From Prevotella merdae (lineage in GTDB: Bacteria; Bacteroidota; Bacteroidia; Bacteroidales; Bacteroidaceae): a DNA stretch of 64,000 nt. The DNA is taken from positions 559,610 through 623,609 of the forward strand of contig NZ_LT985324.1 of NCBI RefSeq assembly GCF_900290275.1, in the 5' to 3' direction. This document shows, one piece after another, positions 28,014 through 37,510 of the stretch. The position numbers and the translations under genes are program-made. The first letter of the stretch is position 1. Each line of letters opens with the position of its first letter. The notes under the pieces were generated by a model. That model was not told the origin of the DNA. It saw only the letters and a program-made list of their open reading frames with translations, and made no database searches.

Positions 28014-30071
28014 TTATTTAATAATGTCTACAGAACGCTTAAGGAAAGCGTCAAGGGCAGCACCCTTCAACATGCCATTCTGCAACAGTGCAAGATCGAT
28101 GAGCTGATGTACGATATTGTTGCCTTTTGCATATGTGGTTATTACGTCTTTCTTCTTGTTGCGCTGTTCCTCAATAGCCTTCTCGGTGTTCTTTACATCA
28201 TCCTTTTCCTCCTGAGTTAGCTCCTCAGGTTTCTTGTTGCTCTGTGTCTGATGCAAAGCAGCAAGACGTGCTTCAAGTCCCTTTAGCTCGCTTTCTATAG
28301 GCTTAAGTTCCTCAGCACAGGCAGTCTTCTCGCCTTCAAGCACATTCTTGATAAGGGCATGGTCGCTGTTTAGGACAAGGTTGTAAGCGTCAGGCATCTG
28401 TGCATAGAAAGCCATGCCAGCCTGGAACTTGCTTGCCTCTTTCATACGGCGCATATACTCGCTCTGTGTTATTATTACAGGCAAGTTCTGTTCGCCAAGA
28501 GCCTGTACGTCTACATAGAACTCAGTCTTGTCGAGTTTAGGCATCTGTGAGCGGAATGTCTGTGATAGATTGTCTTGCTCATCCTTAGGCAGTTCGCTTT
28601 CTTTCTTATCATCTTTTACAATAAGGCGGTCTACGATGTCGGCATCTACACGAGTGAAACGAGTCTTTTCAAGCTTTGTCTCAAGCATCTGCACCATAGG
28701 AGTGTCAAGTTGTCCGTCAAGCAACAGTACGCTATAACCCTTAGCCTTTGCAGCCTCAATATAGCTGTATTCACCTTCCTTATCGTTGGCGTAGAGGTAT
28801 ACAAGGTTGCCATCCTTGTCAGTCTGATTGTCCTTGATAAGAGTCTTGTACTCGTCGTATGTAAAGTACTTACCTTCAACATCCTTCAGTAGGGCAAAGT
28901 CCTTGGCGCGATCGTAAAAGTCTTCCTGCGACAACATGCCATAGTTGATGAATATCTTAAGGTCGTCCCACTTCTCCTCGTATTCCTTACGGTTCTCCTT
29001 AAAGATGCCAGATAGACGGTCGGCAACCTTCTTTGTGATGTACTTTGAAATCTTCTTAACGTTGGCATCGCTCTGAAGATAAGAACGGCTAACATTAAGC
29101 GGAATGTCTGGAGAGTCGATAACACCATGAAGCAGCGTGAGGAACTCAGGTACAATGCCTTCTACCTGGTCGGTAACGAACACTTGGTTGCAGTACAACT
29201 GTATCTTGTTGCGTTGAAGCTCGATGTTCGACTTGATGCGTGGGAAGTACAGTATACCTGTAAGGTTGAATGGATAGTCAACATTAAGGTGAATCCAGAA
29301 CAAAGGCTCGTCCTGCATAGGATACAGTGTGCGATAGAACTCTTTGTAGTCTTCGTCCTTCAGTGTGCTTGGTGCCTTGGTCCAAAGAGGCTCTACATTA
29401 TTAATAATGTTGTCTTCTTCGGTTTCCACCTGCTTGCCGTCTTTCCAATCGGTCTTCTTGCCAAAGGCAACAGGTACGGGCATAAACTTGCAGTACTTGT
29501 TAAGCAATTCCTGAATCTTAATCTTGTCGAGGAATTCCTTGCAGTCGTCATCTATATATAGGATGATATCAGAACCGCGGTCTGCCTTTTCGGCATCGCT
29601 AATCTCAAACTCAGGACTGCCGTCACAGCTCCACTTAATAGCCTTAGATCCTTCCTTGTAGCTGCGTGTGATAATCTCCACCTTCTTGCTCACCATAAAT
29701 GATGAATAGAAGCCGAGACCGAAATGACCGATAATGGCATTTGCGTTGTCCTTATATTTGTCGAGGAAGTCGGTAACGCCAGAGAAAGCAATCTGATTGA
29801 TGTACTTGTTGATTTCTTCCTCTGTCATACCTATACCGCGGTCGCTGATAGTAAGTGTTCCCTTATCAGTATCAAGATTTACGTGAACTGTGAGGTCGCC
29901 AAGTTCGCCTTTAAAGTCGCCACGTTCGGCAAGTGTCTTAACCTTCTGTGTTGCGTCAACAGCGTTGGATACCATTTCGCGAAGGAAAATTTCATGATCT
30001 GAATAAAGAAACTTCTTAATCACCGGGAATATATTCTCGGTAGTTACTCCAATATTACCTTTTTGTGCCAT
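28014..30071 (-). CDS. htpG: Molecular chaperone HtpG (bacterial Hsp90)
   Basis: ATP-dependent cytosolic chaperone. 685 residues. GHKL ATPase domain in the first 220 residues with EIFLREMVSNAVDATQK near 28, LTISDRGIGMTEEEI near 74 and GHFGLGFYSSFMV near 115. The middle domain includes GVIDSPDIPLNVSRSYLQ near 330. The C-terminal region has an unusual Gln/Lys/Glu-rich coiled stretch (about 600-655), longer than in E. coli HtpG. Divided from lpdA by 68 bp on the same strand. Confidence 0.96.
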   Translation of the reverse strand: MAQKGNIGVTTENIFPVIKKFLYSDHEIFLREMVSNAVDATQKVKTLAERGDFKGELGDLTVHVNLDTDKGTLTISDRGIGMTEEEINKYINQIAFSGVTDFLDKYKDNANAIIGHFGLGFYSSFMVSKKVEIITRSYKEGSKAIKWSCDGSPEFEISDAEKADRGSDIILYIDDDCKEFLDKIKIQELLNKYCKFMPVPVAFGKKTDWKDGKQVETEEDNIINNVEPLWTKAPSTLKDEDYKEFYRTLYPMQDEPLFWIHLNVDYPFNLTGILYFPRIKSNIELQRNKIQLYCNQVFVTDQVEGIVPEFLTLLHGVIDSPDIPLNVSRSYLQSDANVKKISKYITKKVADRLSGIFKENRKEYEEKWDDLKIFINYGMLSQEDFYDRAKDFALLKDVEGKYFTYDEYKTLIKDNQTDKDGNLVYLYANDKEGEYSYIEAAKAKGYSVLLLDGQLDTPMVQMLETKLEKTRFTRVDADIVDRLIVKDDKKESELPKDEQDNLSQTFRSQMPKLDKTEFYVDVQALGEQNLPVIITQSEYMRRMKEASKFQAGMAFYAQMPDAYNLVLNSDHALIKNVLEGEKTACAEELKPIESELKGLEARLAALHQTQSNKKPEELTQEEKDDVKNTEKAIEEQRNKKKDVITTYAKGNNIVHQLIDLALLQNGMLKGAALDAFLKRSVDIIK

Positions 30072-30139
30072 AATATGATGTATATATTATTTTACGTTAT
30101 GTTTACATCATATTATACAAATTGCGTGCCAATTTATTA

Positions 30140-31501
30140 TCAGCAAACAATTTCGTGCAAAACTTCAGATAGAGTAGGGTGAGTGTGAATGATGTTAGCA
30201 AGTGCGTCAGTTGTTACACCTGTATTCATCAAAGCGGCAACCTCTTGTATTATATCCGAAGAATGGGCACCAAAGGCATGGCATCCGACAATCTTGTTGT
30301 CAGATGTGTCAATCATAAGTTTTATCAATCCCTCTGTCTCGTCCATGGCAACAGCTTTGCCGTTAGCCCTATAGTATCCCTTCTTGCATACATACTCCTT
30401 GTTTTCTGCCTTCAATATATCCTCGCTTGCTCCTACGCTTGCAGCTTCGGGATAGGTGAATATGGCCGATGGCATAATGTCAAACTTGATGTTGTCCTCG
30501 CGTCCAAGTATATGGTTTACCACATGCATTCCTTGGAATGTTGCGGCATGCGCAAGCATGCAACGTCCGTTTACGTCGCCTATAGCGTATACATTATTTA
30601 TATTAGTACGGAAGTTGTCGTCAACGGCTATACCCTTAGTCGAGTGTTCGATGCCAGCCAATTCAAGACCAAGCCCATCTGTGTTAGGTTTGCGTCCGGT
30701 TGCTATAAGTACGGTGTCGGCATTAACCTGCTGTGGCTTGCCTTTCTTCTCGTAGTTTACAACGAGTTGCTGCTTGCCGTCTTCGGTTGTAGACGTGGTT
30801 ATGCTCTTTACTGCCGATTGCATAGTAAACTCAACACCTCGCTTGCCTATAGTTTGGCGCAGACGCTTGGCAATATCACTATCGAGAACAGGAAGACATT
30901 CCTTCATAAACTCAATGACAGTAACCTTGCTGCCGAAACTGTTGAAGATAGACGCAAATTCCATTCCGATAACGCCAGCACCTATGATGCAAAGATTTTC
31001 AGGAATGTGGTCGATGTCAAGCAATTGGGTTGAGTCTACAACACCAGGTAGTGTAAGGCCCTCGATAGGAGGACATTTAGAGCTTGAGCCAGTAGCTATG
31101 ATAATGTTGTCGGCAGTATAAGTCTCGTCGCCAACAGCAATAGTCTTTGCATCTGTAAAATGTGCGAATCCGCGTACAAATGTAATGCCTGGCATTTGCA
31201 TTAAGGTCTCGATGCCGCTGCGCAGCTTTTCTACCACTTCGCGCTTGCGTTCGATAACCTTATTGAAGTTCAGCTGAAAACCATTGACGCTTATACCGAA
31301 AGTCTCGGCATTGGCTAATGTCTCGATAGCCTCGGCATTTCTGCAAAGTGTTTTGGTTGGTATACAACCACAGTTAAGGCATGTGCCGCCTGCCTCGTGT
31401 GCCTCAATTACAGTAACTGTAAGTCCATTCTTTGCAGCATACTCAGCGGCACGGTATCCGCCAGGTCCAGAACCTATAATGATTAAGTTGGATTTGTTCA
31501 T
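30140..31501 (-). CDS. lpdA: Dihydrolipoyl dehydrogenase (E3)
   Basis: FAD enzyme that reoxidises dihydrolipoyl groups, here most likely serving the glycine cleavage system encoded upstream. 453 residues. FAD-binding IIGSGPGGYRAAEYAA near 8, redox disulfide GGTCLNCGCIPTK near 38-50, NAD-binding IIGAGVIGMEFASIF near 172, second FAD motif NVYAIGDVNGRCMLAHAA near 310, and the C-terminal HTHPTLSEVLHE with catalytic His-Glu. It follows gcvPB, but with a 181-bp inverted-repeat element between them. Confidence 0.95.
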   Translation of the reverse strand: MNKSNLIIIGSGPGGYRAAEYAAKNGLTVTVIEAHEAGGTCLNCGCIPTKTLCRNAEAIETLANAETFGISVNGFQLNFNKVIERKREVVEKLRSGIETLMQMPGITFVRGFAHFTDAKTIAVGDETYTADNIIIATGSSSKCPPIEGLTLPGVVDSTQLLDIDHIPENLCIIGAGVIGMEFASIFNSFGSKVTVIEFMKECLPVLDSDIAKRLRQTIGKRGVEFTMQSAVKSITTSTTEDGKQQLVVNYEKKGKPQQVNADTVLIATGRKPNTDGLGLELAGIEHSTKGIAVDDNFRTNINNVYAIGDVNGRCMLAHAATFQGMHVVNHILGREDNIKFDIMPSAIFTYPEAASVGASEDILKAENKEYVCKKGYYRANGKAVAMDETEGLIKLMIDTSDNKIVGCHAFGAHSSDIIQEVAALMNTGVTTDALANIIHTHPTLSEVLHEIVC

Positions 31502-31540
31502 CTTAGTAGAGTAATAGGGTTAGGTGTATTAGGGGGCCAT

Positions 31541-31721
31541 GAGGAGGGTGTGTCAAAATGGGAGTTAAAGGAAGTTTGGGCTTCGCCCGAAGTTAACAGA
31601 AGTTAGCGGACATATGTATAAATTACTGAAAATAAAGCATTTGTCTGTTAACTTCCATCCATCGCAGATGGATTAACTTCTTCTTTAATTCTGATAACTC
31701 ACATTTTGACACACCCTCCTC
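31541..31721. repeat. Structured inverted-repeat element between gcvPB and lpdA
   Basis: Perfect 20-bp terminal arms GAGGAGGGTGTGTCAAAATG (31541-31560) and its reverse complement (31702-31721) enclose 141 bp. The inside holds further pairs, GAAGTTAACAG near 31591 with CTGTTAACTTC near 31650, and a small CCATC/GATGG hairpin. No target-site duplication or open frame is visible. The arms carry the same GGTGTGTCAAAA core as the purC terminator. It may be a MITE-like element, or a terminator whose loop has been filled by an insertion. Confidence 0.75.
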
Positions 31722-31730
31722 TTTAAAGAT

Positions 31731-33188
31731 TTAAATAGATTTCATTTGTTTCCAAGTCAATATCGGTTGTTTGGCGGCAAGCACATCATCAACACGTCCT
31801 GTAGGTGTGTTATGTGGTGCTGTCTTTACAACGTCCGGATTGCTTGCTGCCTCTTCGGCAATCTTGCGCAAGGTGTCGATAAAGCAGTCTATGGTCTCCT
31901 TGCTTTCGTTCTCTGTTGGCTCTATCATCATAGCTTCATGGAAGAGCAACGGGAAGTATATTGTCGGAGCATGATAGCCATAGTCGAGTAGACGCTTGGC
32001 AACATCCATAGTTGTTACCCCCGTCGACTTGTCCTTTAGTCCGTTGAATACAAACTCATGTTTGCATACACTACCTATAGGCAATTCGTAGCAGTCCTTA
32101 AGCGACTCTTTGATATAGTTAGCATTTAGAGTGGCAAGCGGACCAACAAGCTTGATGTGCTCGTTGCCGAGGGTCAAGATATAGGTGTAAGCTCTAAGCA
32201 TAACGGTAAAGTTGCCAAAGAACTCGCCCACATGTATGTCGCCATCGCCCTTGTTTACTATATGGTATTTGTCGCCAACCTTTTCTACCTTTGGTACAGG
32301 AAGGAATTGTTCCAAGCCCTTGCGAACACCAACTGGACCCGAACCTGGTCCACCTCCGCCATGAGGTGTAGAGAATGTCTTATGCAGGTTGATGTGCATA
32401 ACGTCGAAGCCCATATCTCCAGGGCGGCATACACCAAGCATAGGGTTGAGGTTGGCTCCATCATAATACATAAGACCACCACATTCGTGTACAAGTCGTT
32501 GTATCTCAGGAATCTCACGCTCAAAAAGACCAAGCGTATTAGGATTGGTCATCATCATGGCTGCAACAGTATCGTCAAGCAGTCCACGCAAATCGTTTAC
32601 ATCGACAACACCTTCTGCTGTAGATTTCACCTCAATTATTTCCAGTCCGCATACAGCTGCAGATGCAGGGTTAGTGCCATGTGCCGAGTCGGGTACAATA
32701 ACCTTAGTACGTTTCATGTCGCCACGACTTTGGTGATAGGCGCGTATAATCATAAGTCCGGTAAGCTCTCCGTGTGCACCTGCAAATGGGTTGAGTGTAA
32801 ATTCTTCCAAACCCGTTATGGCAGAAAGAGCCTTTTGCATGTCGTAGTATACCTGCAAAGCTCCCTGGCAAGTTTCTTCTGGCTGTAATGGGTGAATAGC
32901 TGCAAACTGTGGCAAAGCTGCTATTTCCTCGTTGATTATAGGGTTGTACTTCATCGTGCAACTGCCTAAAGGATAGAAGCCATTGTTTACGCCAAAGTTG
33001 TTGTTGCTAAGATTGGTGTAATGGCGTACTACGGTAAGCTCGTCACATTCAGGTAATTCAGCATCAGTATTGCGACGCATCTCGGCAGGAACTTCGTGGT
33101 GTCCAAACTTATTCAGGGGAAGAGAATAACCACGTCTGCCAGGACGTGACAACTCAAAAATCAAGTTTCCATAAAGATGATTGTTCAT
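31731..33188 (-). CDS. gcvPB: Glycine dehydrogenase (decarboxylating) subunit 2
   Basis: C-terminal half of the split P-protein, which carries PLP and decarboxylates glycine onto the lipoyl arm of GcvH. 485 residues. PLP-binding lysine in DVMHINLHKTFSTPHGGGG near 268; NPFAGAHGELTGLMI near 130. Its ATG overlaps the gcvPA stop (ATGA), pointing to translational coupling of the two subunits. Confidence 0.96.
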   Translation of the reverse strand: MNNHLYGNLIFELSRPGRRGYSLPLNKFGHHEVPAEMRRNTDAELPECDELTVVRHYTNLSNNNFGVNNGFYPLGSCTMKYNPIINEEIAALPQFAAIHPLQPEETCQGALQVYYDMQKALSAITGLEEFTLNPFAGAHGELTGLMIIRAYHQSRGDMKRTKVIVPDSAHGTNPASAAVCGLEIIEVKSTAEGVVDVNDLRGLLDDTVAAMMMTNPNTLGLFEREIPEIQRLVHECGGLMYYDGANLNPMLGVCRPGDMGFDVMHINLHKTFSTPHGGGGPGSGPVGVRKGLEQFLPVPKVEKVGDKYHIVNKGDGDIHVGEFFGNFTVMLRAYTYILTLGNEHIKLVGPLATLNANYIKESLKDCYELPIGSVCKHEFVFNGLKDKSTGVTTMDVAKRLLDYGYHAPTIYFPLLFHEAMMIEPTENESKETIDCFIDTLRKIAEEAASNPDVVKTAPHNTPTGRVDDVLAAKQPILTWKQMKSI

Positions 33189-34513
33189 AGCGTCTCCTCC
33201 TTTACAATGTTTACTAGTTTGTCAACCTCTTCCTTTGTGCGTTTCTCTGTAACAGCAAACATAATGGTATTTGCGTCTACTTTAATGCCGCCCATTATGC
33301 CGTTGGCAATGAATTGCTTTTGCAATGCATCTGTATCGCCCTTGTATTTGAGGCAGAACTCGTTGAAGAAAGGCTTGTTGTACTTTTCCTCGAATTTGCC
33401 AGTGGCTATCAGTTCGTCGTGCAGATAGTGTGCGCCGTCGTACGACATCTGTGCTGCCTCCTTCAATCCCTCCTTGCCCATAACAGACATGTATATTGTT
33501 ACAAAGAGAGCCATGAGCGACTCGTTAGAGCAAATATTTGATGTTGCCTTTTGGCGACGAATATGTTGCTCGCGCGCTTGAAGGGTAAGCACAAATACAC
33601 GTTGACCTCTATTGTCAACAGTCTTGCCTACAATACGACCCGGCATCTTGCGCATTAGCTTTTCCTTACAGCACATATAGCCAACAGAAGGACCTCCGAA
33701 CGACATAGGAATGCCGAGCGATTGTCCGTCGCCTACAGCTATATCTGCATCCCATTCGCCTGGAGTCTTCAACATGGCAAGGTCGGCAGCCACACTATTA
33801 ATGACAAACAGAGCCTTATTTGTATGACAAGAGTCGGCAAAACCCGAGTAGTCTTCTACAATGCCATAATAGTTAGGTTGTTGTACAATAACTCCAGCTA
33901 TGCCGCCACGCTCAAGACGCTCGTCCATACTTGCCTTGTCGGTTGTGCCTTCATTGGCTTTAATCAGTTCGATGTTGAATCCATGGAAGTGGGCGTATGT
34001 CTTTACAACGTTCAGCACCTTAGGGTCTACCGTCTCGGATACAAGCACAGTATCTGTCTTCTTGGTAGCTGCCATAGTCATAATGGCAGCCTCGGCTGTT
34101 GCTGTAGAGCCGTCGTACATAGAAGCGTTAGATACATCCATGCCGGTAAGCTCGGCCATCATGCTCTGGTATTCAAAGATATAGTGTAGAGTACCTTGTG
34201 ATATCTCTGCCTGATACGGAGTGTAGCTTGTAAGAAATTCGGAGCGTGACAGAATGTTAGGTACTGCAGCCGGTGTGTAATGGTCGTAGCAACCAGCACC
34301 GGCAAATACAGTAAGTCGAAGATTCTTATTGCCGAGTTGTTCGAAGAAAGCTCTTATTTCCGACTCGCTTTTAGGGTCAGGCAAGTCGTATTTGCCTCGA
34401 AAACGGATGCACTCAGGCACATCAGAATAGAGATCGTCAAGCGACTCCATTCCTGCCTGAGCTAACATCTGTTTTATTTCATCCTCGGTATGAGGGAAAT
34501 ATTTAAAGTTCAT
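33185..34513 (-). CDS. gcvPA: Glycine dehydrogenase (decarboxylating) subunit 1
   Basis: N-terminal half of the split P-protein. 442 residues from the ATG at 34513 (MNFKYFPHTEDEI), chosen because homologues start with this motif; a longer in-frame reading from 34600 would run into the gcvH gene. Family blocks include FAGAGCYDHYTPAAVP near 72 and SEFLTSYTPYQAEISQG near 95. Lies 37 bp after gcvH. Confidence 0.95.
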   Translation of the reverse strand: MNFKYFPHTEDEIKQMLAQAGMESLDDLYSDVPECIRFRGKYDLPDPKSESEIRAFFEQLGNKNLRLTVFAGAGCYDHYTPAAVPNILSRSEFLTSYTPYQAEISQGTLHYIFEYQSMMAELTGMDVSNASMYDGSTATAEAAIMTMAATKKTDTVLVSETVDPKVLNVVKTYAHFHGFNIELIKANEGTTDKASMDERLERGGIAGVIVQQPNYYGIVEDYSGFADSCHTNKALFVINSVAADLAMLKTPGEWDADIAVGDGQSLGIPMSFGGPSVGYMCCKEKLMRKMPGRIVGKTVDNRGQRVFVLTLQAREQHIRRQKATSNICSNESLMALFVTIYMSVMGKEGLKEAAQMSYDGAHYLHDELIATGKFEEKYNKPFFNEFCLKYKGDTDALQKQFIANGIMGGIKVDANTIMFAVTEKRTKEEVDKLVNIVKEETL

Positions 34514-34550
34514 AGTAAAGGTTTTAAAGTTTATGATATTGGATATCTGC

Positions 34551-34931
34551 TTATTCCTTGCAGATACCCTCATAAGCGGCAGCGTCCATAAGGTTGTCAA
34601 GTTCGCCCTTGTCAGACATCTCCACCTTCATAATCCAGTTTTCGAATGCGTCCTCGTTGATAAGCTCAGGCTTATCCTCAAGAGCCTCGTTTATCTCAAC
34701 AACAGTACCAGATACAGGAGAGATAAGGTCGCTTGCAGCCTTAACGCTTTCAACAGCACCGAAATCCTCGCCAGCCTCTACTTCGTCGTCAACCTCAGGC
34801 ATGTCAACATATACAACATTGCCAAGTGCGTGCTGAGCATAGTCTGTAATACCAACGTAAGCGAAATCGCCTTCAACCTTTACATATTCGTGTGACTCAG
34901 AGTAGTAGAGTCCTTCAATTACTTTTGCCAT
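34551..34931 (-). CDS. gcvH: Glycine cleavage system H protein
   Basis: Lipoyl carrier of the system. 126 residues. The lipoylated lysine is Lys64 in ESVKAASD, the standard H-protein motif, with the N-terminal SHEYVKVEGDFAYVGITDY typical of the family. It would be charged with lipoate by the product of lplA, two genes upstream. Confidence 0.97.
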   Translation of the reverse strand: MAKVIEGLYYSESHEYVKVEGDFAYVGITDYAQHALGNVVYVDMPEVDDEVEAGEDFGAVESVKAASDLISPVSGTVVEINEALEDKPELINEDAFENWIMKVEMSDKGELDNLMDAAAYEGICKE

Positions 34932-34991
34932 AGTGTTTAATTTAGTAGTGATTAATTATTTAGTTGTTAATTATTTAATTCTTTGTTTTTG

Positions 34992-36080
34992 TTATTTCTT
35001 GTAGTGTTTGTCGTAGAAACGTTTCTTTACAACAATGCCAGGGAATGTCTTCTTTCTGATTTGTACCTCAAGTTCTGTACCCAGTTTTCCGTATTTTGCG
35101 TCGATAAGAGCCATACAAACCGACTTGTCTGTAGATATTGTATGATATCCAGTTGTAACTTCGCCAATCTCCTTGCCTTCGGCTAAAATCTTGTAGCCAT
35201 GACGAGGAATGGCACGGTCTTGTAGCTCAATGCCCACAAGCTTCTTTTCTGGACCGTTGGCTTTCTGCTCTGCAAGTGCCTCCTTGCCTATAAACTCAGG
35301 CTTGTCGAGTTTGCAGAACATGCTCAATCCTGCCATAACTGGTGTGATGTCCTTAGACAATTCATCGCCATACAAAGGCAAACCTACCTCGAAGCGCAAT
35401 GTGTCGCGGCATCCAAGACCGCATGGTTTGCAACGACCTGACTCCATCAGCTTGTCCCAGTTGGCATTGATAAACTTATGAGAAGCATAAATCTCGAATC
35501 CGTCCTCGCCAGTATAGCCGGTGCGGCTTATAATGATGGTCTCGCCTTCAACGTCAGCAAACTTGGCTGTATAGAAAGTAAGTTCTTTGCATCCAATTCC
35601 CAAAACCTCCTCAACAACCTGCTCGGCCTCAGGACCTTGTACAGCAAGCTGTCCATAGTCTTCAGAACGGTTGGCAAACTCAACGTCGAAACCTTCGAGA
35701 TGGCTCTTCATCCACTCAACATCCTTGTCTATGTTGGCGGCATTGATAACGAGGAAGAAGTCGTTATCGTCCATTTTGTATACCAGCAAGTCGTCTACGG
35801 TGCCACCATCTTCGTAGCACATCATGCCGTAGAATATCTTTCCAATAGGAGCATCCTTGATGTCGTTGGTAAAGATATGGTTTACATAGCGCTCGGCATC
35901 AGGACCTTTAACCGTTACTTCGCCCATGTGCGACACGTCAAACACACCACAGTGCTGTCGTACAGCGTTGTGCTCGTCGGTGATGTTGGTGTACTGGATT
36001 GGCATGATAAATCCGCCGAAAGGTTGCATTAAGGCTCCAAGAGCCACATGCTTTTCGTAAAGACATGTTTTTTTCTCCAT
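34992..36080 (-). CDS. gcvT: Glycine cleavage system T protein (aminomethyltransferase)
   Basis: Transfers the C1 unit from the H-protein lipoyl arm to tetrahydrofolate and releases ammonia. 362 residues. N-terminal GVFDVSHMGEVTVKGPDAE near 42 (folate site), the ISRTGYTGEDGFEIY block near 180 and CRDTLRFEVGLPLYGDELS near 228 are family hallmarks. 60 bp before gcvH in the operon. Confidence 0.96.
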   Translation of the reverse strand: MEKKTCLYEKHVALGALMQPFGGFIMPIQYTNITDEHNAVRQHCGVFDVSHMGEVTVKGPDAERYVNHIFTNDIKDAPIGKIFYGMMCYEDGGTVDDLLVYKMDDNDFFLVINAANIDKDVEWMKSHLEGFDVEFANRSEDYGQLAVQGPEAEQVVEEVLGIGCKELTFYTAKFADVEGETIIISRTGYTGEDGFEIYASHKFINANWDKLMESGRCKPCGLGCRDTLRFEVGLPLYGDELSKDITPVMAGLSMFCKLDKPEFIGKEALAEQKANGPEKKLVGIELQDRAIPRHGYKILAEGKEIGEVTTGYHTISTDKSVCMALIDAKYGKLGTELEVQIRKKTFPGIVVKKRFYDKHYKK

Positions 36081-36113
36081 ATCAGTAGTAATATTTAGAT
36101 TGAGTTTATAGAT

Positions 36114-37085
36114 TTATTTTGTCAGCAGCTCAACAAAGTCGTTCTTTTTCAGATTTAGAATAACATCGTCAAGTTGGTTGGGTAAGGCTTGGGCCACTTC
36201 TTGTTCAGTTAGCTTCACACCTCTTAGGGGCGTTATTATCTGTTGTCCTATGTCTCCCACGAGGAAGAAGTCGCCCTTGATGTCAATATCGTGTATCACA
36301 TCGTTCTTCATCTCCATGTTTACAACAATATCTCCAACACCTTCGATGCGTCCGCTTCGTGTTATGTTGTAGCGTGGATTGTTGCCATAAATGAATTTGG
36401 GTGTCAGATATTCTTTTTCAATCTCGGATATCTTCTTTATGTCGTCTTCGCCAAGTATTACCTCTCCATTGCATAAGTTGTCTTTGGTAAACTGCTTAAA
36501 CTGCTCAATGTCGAGGCTAATATGGTCTTTCAGTAGTGTGATGTGCTGGCGAACGCTCTTAATGCCCTTAGATATAAGTTTCTCGTCCGAAGGAGTTATA
36601 GCGCCCACCATGTTCTGCATATCTGTGTCGTACAGCATGGTGCCGTGTACAATACTGTGTCCAGGTACATGATAGAAGGCATTGCCCGATACTTTCTTGT
36701 CGCCAATCATTATATCGTTGCGTCCGCTTGCGGTAGCGTCTACACCGAGTTTGCGCAGCATTGTAGCCACCATATCTATATATTTGCCAAATGTCAGGCT
36801 AACGTTTTCGTCAATTGTTATATACGAGAACATGATATTGTTCATGTCGGCATACACACATCCGCCTCCGCTCTTGCGTCTGTACGTGTTGATGTTGTGC
36901 TGTCGGCAGTATTCCAGATTCACCTCGTTTTGTATCAGTTGGTTTCGCCCGAATATAACGGTGGGGGTTACTTGCCACATGAAGAAGTATTCGTCGCCTT
37001 TCATGTGGCGCGCTATATACTCTTCCATAGCAAGGTAGAAGGTTAGTCTTCTTTCACGGTTGTTGGGCAAGGTTACATATATCAT
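36114..37085 (-). CDS. lplA: Lipoate-protein ligase
   Basis: Attaches lipoate to carrier lysines; the likely client here is GcvH. 323 residues. RKSGGGCVYADMNNIMFSY near 70 is the lipoate-binding RRxxGGGxVxHD-type motif, and KVSGNAFYHVPG near 131 supplies the catalytic lysine. First gene of the glycine cleavage operon, with a promoter just upstream. Confidence 0.93.
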   Translation of the reverse strand: MIYVTLPNNRERRLTFYLAMEEYIARHMKGDEYFFMWQVTPTVIFGRNQLIQNEVNLEYCRQHNINTYRRKSGGGCVYADMNNIMFSYITIDENVSLTFGKYIDMVATMLRKLGVDATASGRNDIMIGDKKVSGNAFYHVPGHSIVHGTMLYDTDMQNMVGAITPSDEKLISKGIKSVRQHITLLKDHISLDIEQFKQFTKDNLCNGEVILGEDDIKKISEIEKEYLTPKFIYGNNPRYNITRSGRIEGVGDIVVNMEMKNDVIHDIDIKGDFFLVGDIGQQIITPLRGVKLTEQEVAQALPNQLDDVILNLKKNDFVELLTK

Positions 37086-37112
37086 AGATTTTTGTTTTTA
37101 AAGTATCGTATG

Positions 37113-37141
37113 CAAACTTACACAATTTTATTCATTCGCAA
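37113..37141 (-). promoter_or_regulatory. Promoter of the lplA-gcvTH-PA-PB operon
   Basis: Minus strand: TTG (37141-37139), 18 bp spacer, TAAGTTTG (37120-37113). Start expected near 37107, leaving a leader of only about 20 nt, too short for a glycine riboswitch. Confidence 0.55.
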
Positions 37142-37190
37142 GAGTTTTTATTCGTGTTTTTTCGAGGGTTAAGGATTTTTGACATGATAA

Positions 37191-37237
37191 GAGCCAAGAG
37201 TGGGGTGTTGCAGTAGTGCATCCCGCGCTCTTGGCTC
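37191..37237. other. Hairpin between the gcv promoter and the tandem repeats
   Basis: Perfect 10-bp arms GAGCCAAGAG (37191-37200) and CTCTTGGCTC (37228-37237) with further G/C pairing inside (GGGGTG against CATCCC). There is no T-run on either side, so it does not look like a standard terminator. Part of the 425-bp gene-free gap 37086-37510. Confidence 0.6.
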
Positions 37238-37299
37238 GTATTATTGCGTCGTTTCGATTGTCTTTATAAGATGTAGACAACATATTTGTTCGATCTTTG

Positions 37300-37431
37300 A
37301 TTGCTATCAAATGTATCTATGCTTGCTGTCAAATGTATCTATGCTTGCTGTCAAATGTATCTTTGATTGCTATCAAATGTATCTATGCTTGCTATCAAAC
37401 GAAGTTTTGCTTGCTGTCAAACGAAGTTTTT
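37300..37431. repeat. Six-copy 22-bp tandem repeat array
   Basis: Contiguous units of exactly 22 bp starting at 37300, 37322, 37344, 37366, 37388 and 37410. Consensus is [C/A]TTGCT[A/G]TCAAATGTATCT and two to four more bases. The first four units share AAATGTATCT[A/T]TG; the last two change to AAACGAAGTTTT. Two units (37300 and 37366) are identical. Because 22 is not a multiple of three it is not a coding repeat. No spacers, so not CRISPR. Confidence 0.92.
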
Positions 37432-37510
37432 TCATCATATATAATGACACTTCAGTTTGCGTGCTGTTGCGCATTACAATGGTTTAGCATCTCTCCAAAT
37501 GCCGGATATT

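Noticed and set aside
31541..31721. Element as a complete insertion sequence
   Set aside because: Only 181 bp, no transposase frame and no visible target duplication; listed as a repeat of unknown type instead.
33185..34600. Longer gcvPA reading from 34600
   Set aside because: It overlaps the gcvH coding end by 50 bases and lacks homology before MNFKYFPHTEDE.
37086..37140. Glycine riboswitch ahead of the glycine cleavage operon
   Set aside because: The predicted leader is only about 20 nt and no riboswitch-like conserved elements are seen.
37300..37431. Tandem repeats as a CRISPR array
   Set aside because: Units abut directly with no variable spacers and no cas genes are present.
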